DNA from: Bicyclus anynana
Taxonomy: Eukaryota > Arthropoda > Insecta > Lepidoptera > Nymphalidae
Direction of reading: 5' to 3'
DNA length: 64,000 nucleotides
Assembly (NCBI RefSeq): GCF_947172395.1
Contig: NC_069093.1
Span: 4,933,561 to 4,997,560 of the forward strand
Shown: positions 23,101 through 35,100 of the stretch, piece by piece
Numbering within the stretch: position 1 is the stretch's first letter
Layout: each line of letters starts with the position of its first letter
Translations under genes and position numbers: made by a program
The notes under the pieces: model-generated
The model's input: only the letters and a program-made list of their open reading frames with translations
The model's database searches: none
What the model was told of the DNA's origin: nothing

Positions 23101-26100
23101 CCATACACATACTCGACATATGATGAGACTGTTATGTAAGATTACCTAGAGCGTATCCTCTTGACGGTCTCGAAGAGGAAGTCCTCGGCGCTGCTGCAGT
23201 TGTAGGCGGCCATCAGCACAGGCGGCTGTACGGGTTGGCCGCGCGCCTCGCTCACCTCGCGCTGGTACTCCGCGCCCACAGACAGACATTCTATTATTGA
23301 ATCCGCCTGGCAGAACACACAAAACATTTGACATGACAGAACAGTGTAAACTATTTAAATGTAATAAAATGTAAAAACTAGTGTGATGGTATATGAATAA
23401 TGGGGATGATGACTAGGTTTGAATTAATTAATTTTTATGAGACATTCGGGTAAATAAGGTCAATAATAACTTATTAATTTAAAAGAAAGTGACTGGATGT
23501 TTGCAAAATAAATAAGGTTATAAAATTTCAAGATCTACCAAAAATCTTTTATCGTAATTAGATGAAAATTCATATAGTTTCAGCTTCCTTACATTAAACA
23601 AGACATGTTTCAATATATGAACTATAAACATAAACGCACAAATAACAAAGATATTTGTAATTTTGTTTTAACGCCCAAACGCGTTTTTCAGGGATCCGTA
23701 GCAGTGCCGCAAATTTGACCTTTTAAATCCCTGTAACTCCGAAAGTAATGATAGCAGATATCCTGTTACTTTTAGAAAATTGCTTTACTATTAGCATACT
23801 CCTAATTCTTAAAAGAATTACTTTAACATTGCTCAACGCAACAATGGACAAAGACAATAATGTACTATTAATTAAATTCTTACAGCTTTTTCCGCTCCAA
23901 TAGTTTTCTTTGTAGGCATATTGAGTCCCGGCAGACCAGGAACGGGTGCCTGAAATTGAAAATTCTCATAAATATGGACATATTTAATAGCGTTATGGTC
24001 ATCAAATCATTCATGTAGACAGGGCATACCGACAGCCCGACTCATTCACCGCGTGCCCCTGTGTTCAATGACTCACATGCTGCTCTCCAGTGGCGAGCCC
24101 CTCCTCGCTCTCGTCCGCGTCGCCCAACACGAGCGGCTCGTCCGTGCGCGAGTACAGTCGCACGCCACAGTCGCTCCCACACGACGCCACGTGCAGCCCA
24201 CCCGCGCCCACCGATAGCCCGACGCATTCGCCTGCGTGACCCTGTGTTAGAATGCAATGGTTAATTTTATTTATTTACTAGCGGACGCTAAAACTTATCA
24301 GTAGAGTGTACCCTATGCTGATCAGATTTAATATAAGATAACCTAGAGGGTATCTTCTGCTTTCTAATATATGGTTAGATTACCTATACTAGAGCCAAAT
24401 TCAACAAAAATGTGGACCATCAATCGGGTGCAAGCTGGTGTTAACAGCCTATTGGAAACTTAATTTTCAATAATTATACAAAATAGTGAAATCTAATTAA
24501 AAGCTTAAAATTAATATGACGAAGATTGAATATATTCATATTATATCAAAACGTATTATAATGCAAAAAAGTATCAAAATTTCATTTAAGCATTAAAAAT
24601 GGATTTATTAAGCTAAGTATTTTATTATATGTTGTGTGTGTGATTAATTTAGTAAAGTGTTTGCGTTTTTAACTGCTGATGAGACTCTAATATATGATTA
24701 CCTAAAGCGTATCCTCTGCTGATGAGATTTTAATAAATTATTACCTAGAGCGTATCCTCTGCTAATGAAATTGTAAGGGTAACAGTGCAATTCTAACATA
24801 TTTTATCTAGAATTTTCGAAAATGAAACTTACATTCAAAGTTATAATGTTATCATAACTGTCCGCGTCCCACTGCTTCACCTTCCCATCTTTGGACGCCG
24901 TGAAGAAGTAGTGCGTGGCGGGCACGAACTGCAGCGACGTCACTGAGTCGTTGTGCGCGAATATCGACTTGTGGCAGTCCCCGAAGTCCATGCCCCAGAT
25001 CTTGACGTTGCGGTCGGCTGAGCCGGTCGCGATGATGTTCGAGTCATAGCTAATATCCAGACATAGGACTGGTAGACTGTGTCCATACAGGGATAGATAG
25101 AACTGTTGGATAGTAAATATTTTGTTACAAGACATTTTTAATGTACAAAAAAAAAATAAAAAAAAGTCTTATTATTTCTCATTTACATATTTCCTTATTT
25201 TTTTTAAATGAGAACCCCTCTGAAAGGGTAAAGGCCTCCTCCAGATTTCTCCATTGTCCCCTATCGTTTGCTTTTGATTGCCACTAGGAGACCTACAATA
25301 TCTTTGATGTCGTCGACCCATCTTCTGTAAGGCCTGCCTCTTTTCTTTTTACTCCTAGGGCCCTTCTTAGGACGACGACGACGAGCTTCATCCACCGAGC
25401 GTCCTTCGTTCTAACGACATGGCCTGTCCATTTCCATTTAAGTTTCATGGAGTGAAGTAAGAAATCTATTTGTTTTGTTCTTTGTCTTATTTTAGTGTGG
25501 CATACTGTCTATCTCTCGTTCGTATCCCTAATATGGATCGTTTCACAGATGCTACTATCCATTACTTTCTTTTTCAATGTACAAACTCATGCTTAATTAC
25601 AGCTTTCTAGCACAGATTAATAAATAATAGGCAGATAGAGCGCACGGGACACGACGGTGTCGTTGCTGCTTCAAATACAAAATTCAAAAACGAAGACATT
25701 CTCGAGTCAGTACGACACGAAGCGTTTCTAGTTGTAATAATCTCTGTGCTAAGCCGCAGACAGACAAACCAGCAGTAATATAACCTTAACTTATTTTATT
25801 CCTTTTATAAACTAACCTACCTGGATTCGGAGGGCATAGGTTTGAATCCGGCCCGGGGCATGCACCTCTAACATTTCAGTTATGTGCAATTTTAAGAAAT
25901 TAAATATCACGTGTCGTGTGGTGAAGGAAAAACATCGTGATACCTGAGAATTTTCTTAATTATGTAGTCTGCCAATCCGCATTGGGCCAGCGTGGTAACT
26001 ATAGCCTAACCCTTCTCTGAGAGGAGACCCGTGCTCAACAGTGAGCCGAACATGGGTTGTTAATGATGATGATAAACTAACCTTAAACGTGTCCATAAAG

Positions 26101-29100
26101 AATATCTTGACGGTGGAGTCGAGCAAAGCCACGGCAATGAACTTGTTGTTCTGACTGACTGTCACGGCCGTCACAGACTCCTCGAGCTCCAGCGTCCTTG
26201 TATGTAGTACAGATAACACCTGCAAACGGTTAGGTTAGGCTTGGAATTCAATTTACCCGACTGCGTAAGAAGGAGGGTAATGTTTTTCGAGCGTTCTTTG
26301 GCACGCCCTACAGCCCAAATGGCTGGACGGATTTTGACATGTGAGGTGTCATTCAGTTTGTTAGAGTTGTGGAAGTGACACAGGCTATATAAATTTTCAA
26401 AATGGCGCCCGTAAATGAAAAAAAAGGTAAATCAAATGAAAGGTTGTAAAAAGAAAAATTTTAATTATATACCCATATATTATAGGTTTTTTCGGGATAA
26501 TAATGTAGTATATAATACGTTAATAAAAACTCAGCAAAGAAGGAGGGGAAGGAATAGAGGAAGAAGGAGAAATAACTGAAGGGGAATTAATATTCTTTTA
26601 CCTGCGGGCCGCAGGGCGGAATGTTTATTAAAACCGACTTTTGGGTCGTGAAAGAGAAAACTCTCACATGATTGTTAATACAGTAACTTGTTTGATCATA
26701 CCTTGGCTTTAGAATCTCCTGAAGGGTCAGGGATAAGTTCAAACTGCCACAGCTTCACTGTTTTGTCACCTCCACCTGTGTAGCAACCGCGCTGAAAAAC
26801 ATATTAAGCAATTAAGAAAATTTCAATTGGCCCAGCCGGGGATCGAACCCAGGACTTCCGTCTTGTAAATCCACCGCACATACCACTGTACAACGGAGGC
26901 CGTCAAACATCAATAGTTAAGTGTAATAAATAGTTAAGTCAGGAACTACGGGTCCGATTTGAAAAATTCTTTCAGTGTTAGGTTGCCCATTTATCGAGGA
27001 AGGCTATAGGCTATATGTTCTCCCCGTATTCCTACGGGAACGAGAACCACGCGGGCGAAACTGCGAAGGCGTCTACTAGTCAATAATATACAGATGTAGC
27101 ATACATGACGGTGTCGTACCCTTCAAGGATACGAAATTCAAAAAAGGATACGGACGCAAATCAGTACCACTCGAAAGCCCGAAGCGATAACGTCACGGTA
27201 ATTTCGGCGGTTGAATACGAAAAACGCCGTCTTGTGTTTTTTTTTTAAATTGTAAAAACAGTTCACAAAATATTAAGACAGCAGATGGAGTCACTTTTCA
27301 TAAGTAAATATTGATTACTAGCGGACCCGGTCAAGCTTCGTTTTGACATAAGTGCACTTATTCTCTATCCCTACTCTACCCTTCTATACCTCTACCCCTA
27401 CCCTACCCCTACCCTACCGCTACCCTACCCCTACCGCTTGACTCTTAAACGTTTGTATGGGAAATAGAAAAGGGTTGTTTTTATGGTTTTCCCGGCAATT
27501 ATACTAATTTTTCTTACCTTTAAAACCTCCACGAACATTTCAAGACCAAGATAAGATAAATCCGTTCAGCCGTTCTCGAGTTTTAGCGAGACTAACGAAC
27601 AGCAATTCATTTTTATATATATATATAGATAGATTACTTAATCTATTTTGATACAAAACTTCTTTATTACCGGACAATCGTCCAGTGTTGCTAGTTCATA
27701 TTTAAAATATTCTCCCTAAAAATTAGGCAATAAATGTACATCAAATGTTTTTTTTTATAAAATGGGTTTGATATTTGAGTTTTGAATAATGACTGATTTT
27801 AATTTGACTGATAATTCTTAAAGTACACACATAATAATATTAAAAATGATTCGAAAAAATAATTATTTTATAAATATAAGGAATATTTTTAGGGTAAATC
27901 ATAAAAAAAGTTTGTAGATAGCAACAATATGTGGATGCCAAGGAGTCGCAAGCGTGTTGTTTGTTTTCGGGGTTCTCGCCGGCTTCACCCATTGTTTGTA
28001 AAGACTCACTCTGGTTACTCTGTGGTTAAACTACGCTAAGCTATGCAGCGACTCTCTCTCTCTCTCTCCTGAGTAGTCATCATGATCTAACTCACCAGAT
28101 CAGGCGTGAGTCCGACGGCGGCGCACTTGGCTCCGTGCGCGGGCACTTGCTCCAGCACGCACGCGGCGGCCACGTCCAGCAACAGCAGCGAGCCGTCCGC
28201 GCAGCCCACCAGCGCGTGCCGGTCGCCGGGCGCGAAGCACGCACTGGCGGGCCGCCCGCACGGCACCGGGATCGTGCGGAGACAGGCCTGACTTGTTCTG
28301 AAATGTCCATGAAGATAGTTATAATAATAAATTTTAATAAAAAAAAAACAACCGACTTCAAAATCACATAAATGTATCCACTAAACTAAAAAGCAAAAAA
28401 TAATATTGTATGTGCTACATTCTGATCAATTTGAAGGCGGTGCCAAGACAGTGATGCATTTGCATACTTGAGCCCTTATAGTCATAAAGATTTCGTATTT
28501 TCAGACAGTCCTTTCACGTGGTTCTTTTGGGAACAGTTTTAATTAAAACTTCACTGGCTTTGCACCGCCTTCAAACCCTCCGGCCGAAGGTCGGTGTATA
28601 GTAAAGTGCGGCCGAAGGCCGCGCGTTTTTTTTTAATATATACGGTCGAATTGAGAAACCTCCTCCTTTTTTTGAAGTCGGTCAAAAATAATCGCGAAAT
28701 ATCAAAAAAGATTAACAAAGATTAAAGGCAGGAAGGTAGTTAATTGTAGTGTATGTATTTATAGTGGTGTTTGTCTCGAGCGTATACGTCATTAGGGCAG
28801 GCCGAAGAGAGGGGGCAGTCGGTGTCAGACCGTCGGACAGGTAGCCCGTGGTGGTGCGTAGGCGAGCCAAATAATCAGAAATACTACATTGGCGACGAGG
28901 TGAAAAAAAAAAAAAAGAAAAAAAAAAAAACTGTAAGTAGTTATAATTATTATCCGTAAATTGTTGTGTTCTATAATTGGCAAAATTAGGTAATTGGCAA
29001 AATCGCTTGCCCAGACTACGGACCCGGTTCTTGCCTGCCGGTCTGGTTTGCAGCGATTAAGCTTAAACTAAGTCGCTGTGTAGACTATGGTCTAGTTTAC

Positions 29101-32100
29101 AGCGACTAAAAATAAAAAAAAAAAAGAAAGAAAATACGTAAAAAAAAGTAAAATGAATACAGCAATGCGGTTAGTCAATTTTATTTTTGAAAAGGACAGA
29201 AGGTCGAAGTAATAATTATTCTTTTAATAATGTTGAATAAATTTAATGTTGTTTATCAAGACATTGTGTGATGATAGATAATCAAATGACATGGCATTTT
29301 ATGAGTATACAAGTGATAGAAATGTCGTAGCGTGGCAATTTCGTTAAGTGGGAAAGTGATAAGTCAATAGCTAATTTAGTTACCTTCGCTGGATCAAGTA
29401 GTCCTTAAGCCAGGATAACATCCTGCAGGGATTCAGAGAGGGGATAGCTGGAACTGACTATCACTACACCTAAAGTAATTCAAATAGCTAAATTAGTTAC
29501 CTTCGTTGAGTCGAGCGATCCGTAAGCCGGGACAGTATTCCGCAGCGATTAGCTGGAATAGACATATTCCGTTTTGTGAAGTACGCCTTGCCGATTTGCC
29601 TGCTAGACTATCAAGTTCACTATACCTAAGCTGGTACGGCCAGTACGGTAAGACAAAAGTTGTTGTGTTGTTTGCCAGTTGGAGTGACGGTCTTACATAC
29701 ATTACGTATTTACTAAATGACGTATACAGGAATTTAAATTTATTTATCGTCACATCAAGTATTACCCTCAAAATTAAAGTTTAATGGGTATCGATATTCG
29801 TTGCAGGTATCACATTGTACAAACTTTATGATAAGCGTTTGAATAAGCGATAGCCTTGTCTCAACGTTTTATGATGAGGAAGGCGGTATTCGTGAGCTCC
29901 AACGTTATTTAATGGTGGTGTTAAGAGTCCAGTATTACAGCGATAGCAATACGGTGCTACAGTACACAATTAAGTGAAATTAATTAATTGAGTGAACAAA
30001 TTAGTGATTAGGTAAATTGCTATTGTGTGCGTGTACATTACATTGACATAGCCGATTTCTGCTTGCTGGTCTGGCTTTTACTGATTAGGCTAAACTCTAA
30101 AAAAAAAAAAAAAAGACGAAGCGAATACTGAAAAGTAGTAAAATTAATAAAATAAGGAGTCGGTCGTGCCATTTAACGGCGGTCAATCTCGGACTGATTT
30201 ATTAATGTTTTATGTTTACTCCCATAACATTCCAGCTAATACATTACAAACGTGATCTAAATCTAAAACCATGGTTGATGGTTTGTATAATTTGAAAAGG
30301 GATAGAAGTGTATAAACGTTAAATGGTCAAATGTAACTTTTACGATGTTTTACATAATTTTGATGTTTATCAAACGTGAGCATAATAAATAATAAATACT
30401 CTTGGGAAGTATTACCCAAGTTACATTGTGTGATGTTTAATTACAACCAACATGACAATAACAATGCATTCGTCTTCGTCTGTTGATACAGCTTGGTGTT
30501 CTGTGTCAAGCGCATAAGTCGCCCGCGTCGATAAACATTGGCATACTGCAATTTGCGCACGGGTTTGTGCGTGAATTGAATCTATCGTGTGAAGTGTGAT
30601 AACAAAATGTTGTGGGTGCGGCGTGCAAATGGATATGTAAAAAAAAAAAAAAAATTAAATTACGAAAAACATTGAGCTGGTCGGTGACGTACGCGCCACC
30701 GGGCGATTGTCATTTACTTACGAGAAGGTATAGCTATGAATCATCGAGAAAATAGTGATGGGACAGTCTATTTATGATAGATACGTATGATAAATTACGA
30801 TTAAAGTACGATTGAAATGTTATTTCGTTTCACAACGAGTAATGTTACTAGAACGTTATATTAGAACGAGTACCACATTCAAGCAACAGATTCATTCTGG
30901 TTTATTGAAAAAAAAAAAAAAAATCTTGGATTAGCAAGTGATGAACGATGATCAAGAAAATATCGTACTATTACGTTGATAAAATAAATATTGTTTTAAC
31001 ACTAGGGTAGAATATCCACGACATATGAATTACTTAGACAAGCGTAATAGACATATATTCTATAAGCACATAAACAATAATCGAAGGCATTGTAATAAAT
31101 TACGTCTCCGAGTACATCCGTACTGTCTTCGACCTTTGCGCGACTGAGTATAACCGTGTATAGATAGACTGTAGTATGAATTAAATAATAATTTTTCGGG
31201 ATGTTAATCTCGCTCAAGCTTAACTTATGTGTGCATTTAATAAAATAAAATAGGTACAGCCAGTACGGTGACTGCAGGGCAGTATAGTCTGCATGTCCAG
31301 TAGTATGCGATCAGTCTGCAGTATTTACTATACAGTGTTCAAAAAAAAAAAAAAACAATGCAGGTATGGCTGATCGCTAAGTCGTGCAGTTCATGTATAA
31401 TATGAAAGCAGCATTGCTGGTCATTAAATCAACAACATACAAGCAGCATAGCTGGTCGTTAAATCGACAACATACAAGCAGCACAGCTGGTCGTTAAATC
31501 GACAACCTGAAAGCAGCATTGCTGGTCGTTAAATCAACAACATACAAGCAGCATAGCTGGTCGTTAAATCGACAATATACAAGCAGCACAGCTGGTCGTT
31601 AAATCGACAACCTGAAAGCAGCATTGCTGGTCGTTAAATCAACAACATACAAGCAGCATAGCTGGTCGTTAAATCGACAATATACAAGCAGCACAGCTGG
31701 TCGTTAAATCGACAACCTGAAAGCAGCATTGCTGGTCGTTAAATCGACAACCTGAAAGCAGTGTAGATGGTCGTTAAATTGACGACCTACTAGCAGCATA
31801 GCTGGTCGTTAAATCGACAATCTAGAAGCAGCATAGCTGATCGTTAAATCGATAAACTTTTTAATTTCAGATTCTGCGCTAATATGGCCCAACTTACGCT
31901 GGAAAAATTTGAATGTGAAGGGGATACTACATCCCTTCCTTCGTTGTTGTAGTTGTGTCGTGGTTAAAGGGGTCACTCCACTGCGTCGTTGGTGTTGGTC
32001 GTGAGTATGACATGGGCTATGCTGTGATAGAAGGGGACGTTCAACTTGTGGTTAAGGTGGTTAAGTGTTGTGAACGCAAAATGGTGTAAAGGATCTCGTA

Positions 32101-35100
32101 GTAAGAGACCATTCTGAACGAATGTGGACATGGAGATGTCACTAAGAGTTGCTGTTCGATGGTGAGGTGGTGCAGAATTGTTCTGTCATCATGCTTGTGA
32201 CACTCAAATAATAATTATTTGTCTTTGTATTAGGGTATTAATACTAAATCACTGTGTTCGTTTGAAGTTATAAATAGCGAAGGAACATCCGAAGCCAGAC
32301 GGCGTGTTATGTGAGCGACATTGAGGGAGTCGCTAAAAGTTTTAGTTGTTTTACATTTGAGTTATTTAGTATCATTCGATTAAAGATTTGTTGTTGAACG
32401 TTGAATTGAAATTTGTTGTCGTTTCACCCTTATGTGTGTGTTATGGTGTATTTGATAGACTTCTTAATTGATCAAGCAGATGCCATTGTTTAACCTGCAA
32501 GTTTGTACAACTTGATGAAATTTAGTTTTCTTATTTTCAAAGGGTTTTTATGATGGTGCTTGCAATGCGTTGTGAAGTGAAATTGCACAGGATCATCATT
32601 TGGTCGGATTACAACAAGCTATAATTATTGATTAGTCATTTTGCAATGTAGGTTGGTGGAAATACTTTCATCAAGACCTAGCGCAGTTAAGTTTAAGTTT
32701 TGACGTAATTTAACTATGTATAGGTGCATGATTGAGTTTAGCAGGTGTTAGCAGTGGACTGTGAATGGCAGGGAGAGCAGTCCTATATATATATATATAT
32801 ATTAGAATGAGAAACAATAGCCATTGGTTCTAAGTCAAACAACATTGAGGCTAACAACGAATGAGCGGGTCAGCGTAAGTTTCAATTTTACAAAACTATT
32901 TGTTACAATTAAATATTATAACAAAGTAAGAGCATTGCGGCAAAGTTAGAATTATCTGTCAATTATTGTGACAGCTTCCGACGGGTACTTAATAATACTT
33001 GATTAATGAAAACTGACATTTGTGACAGGTTCAACCAAACGAATGTTCGAAATATCATCAGCTTTGTTTTATATGTTGTCTTCTGCACCAAAAAATTACA
33101 GAAATATAGTCAAAATGTAAGATATTGCACCGCTATGTAAAAAAAAAAAAAAAAAAAGAAGAGAGAGAGAGAGAGGGAAACTGTTGAGTTCTCTGTCATC
33201 ATTGCTTCCAAAGTAATAGTATTAGAAGTGCCGTCCAGTGTATTGATAAATCTGACTGCATTAGTGTCACTTGTGGAGCAGGGGGTTCAATTTGTGGTCG
33301 ATCCTACGATGCTTACAGACTTTCTTAAGAGTGTCATCTGTAATACGGAAATTAGTAAAAACAAAAGGTTCTTACAATGTTTGAGAGTGACTTACTAATA
33401 AAGCTATAAAATAGCGATTGCACAAATACAGATTATACCAGTGTACAATTTATTTAAGCATAATAAGTTGTGTGAACTCTCGGTGAACTTGGAAACGTCA
33501 GCAATACAAATAAACTAATTTTCAACAGTCTACCACACACGTCATTTATGCAACAAAAGTGTATTGAATTTGAATAAGGAACTCTTAAAGTATAAAACTG
33601 TCATCTGGTTTAAATAAGTTAAGTTCCTACACAGCTTTTGCCTTAACTATGTGGTACGGACATCTCTAAAACCAAACAAAAGGATGTTCTTATTTTGTGA
33701 TGTTAGTAAACATACTGAAATTGTTACTTATGCCTGGTTGATAGTTACGTTCCGTTATGCGAAAATCACTATCTTAGCGATGTCTCATAATGCTCAACAG
33801 ACTATTTAAGGCGGTGATGGCGTAATTAATTTTATTAAGTTGCAGATAAACATGTGTGATGGTGCGTGCTCATGCAGACGCATGCTCGTGCAGGCGAGTG
33901 CTCATGAAGGCAATGCTGCAGAAGTTTATGCAGAGCGCGGAGGACCGTGTTGTTCGCAGTGGCTCTGGTACATGCTGTGGCACTGGATTACAATGGGCGT
34001 GATGAACTCCCGACCAAAACGGGGAAGTCGAGCGTCAGAATCGCGATATTTTAAAACGTCTGAAGATTTGTTAAGCAGAAAAAAGCAATTTGAAAGAGGC
34101 TTTGGAGGAATACTTAACCATGTACAACAGTACACCACGTAGTGTAACTGGCAAACCGCCTGGAGAATTATTCTTCAAAAGACAATTTCGTGACAAAATT
34201 CCAATAGTTAGCGACCTAACTCGTCACCTAGAAGACTCTGAAATGAGAGATATGGATAAACAAAAGAAACAGCTTGGAAAAGAGTATGCAGATGAAAAGC
34301 GAAAAGCTAAAGAGTGTGACTTAGTGCCAGGAGATAAGGTGTACTTAAAAAATTTACACAAGGATAACAAACTAAGCCTAAATTATAATCCTGTCCCCCA
34401 TACCGTAGAGAAAAGTATTAGCGGAGACATTGAAGTTCGCAATGATTTAACGGGACAAATATCAAGAAGAAATGTAGTTCATTTAAAAAGAATTGAGGGA
34501 CAGTGGCAAGTTCTAAATGACAAAGAGAAGGAAGTAGAGCATACAGAAGATAGAAATAATGGAAATAAGGAAGATAAGCAGGGTATGGTATCAGATTAAA
34601 ATCAATATGTATGTGATTGTTATGAAAATAATTATGAAAAGCATTTATAGCTGATTATTAAATCTAAATGGAAATAAGGAAGATAAGCGGAGTATGGTAA
34701 CAAATTAAAATAAATATGTATGTGATTGTTGTGAAAATAATTATGAAATAAATTTATAGCTGATTATTGAATCTAAGTTTATCAAACAAACAAAATTAGT
34801 AGATGTGTAGAAGTGCAGAGTTTATGATATCAAATTATAATGTTACAGAGTTAATAAGGATTACTGCTGTACAGACCTAGTGGTTTAATTATAATGGAAT
34901 ACAATTATACATACAAAGATCAAATATATTAAAATAAGGAAGGGATGTAGTGTATGTATTTATAGTGGTGTTTGTCTCGAGCGTATACGTCATTAGGGCA
35001 GGCCGAAGAGAGGGGGCAGTCGGTGTCAGACCGTCGGACAGGTAGCCCGTGGTGGTGCGTAGGCGAGCCAAATAATCAGAAATACTACATTAATAATTAC

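Larger units (their letters stand above)
28745..35089 (+). mobile_element. Non-autonomous LTR retrotransposon (Ty3/gypsy type)
   Basis: Two 144-bp LTRs, 28745-28888 and 34946-35089, begin TGTAGTG and end ACTACA and are identical by eye. They are flanked by the 5-bp duplication ttaat (28740-28744 and 35090-35094). The left LTR is followed at once by 'ttggcgacgagg', a likely tRNA primer-binding site. A purine tract 'aaggaaggga' precedes the right LTR. The 6.06-kb interior has almost no coding capacity: only the C-terminal end of an integrase remains (34090-34599). Gag, protease and reverse transcriptase are missing. It lies in WDR3 intron 7, antisense to that gene. Identical LTRs imply a recent insertion, made with enzymes supplied by another element. 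Confidence 0.92.

Noticed and set aside
28092..28367. 91-aa minus-strand ORF starting at 28367
   Set aside because: Wrong frame for WDR3 exon 8: the correct frame begins after the acceptor at 28298 and keeps WD-repeat signatures.
31406..31860. Evenly spaced repeats that could suggest a CRISPR array
   Set aside because: The 35-bp units abut directly with no unique spacers, have graded variants, and lie inside a eukaryotic LTR element.
33840..34142. 100-aa ORF near the integrase remnant
   Set aside because: No recognised domain, and it overlaps the integrase fragment in another frame.
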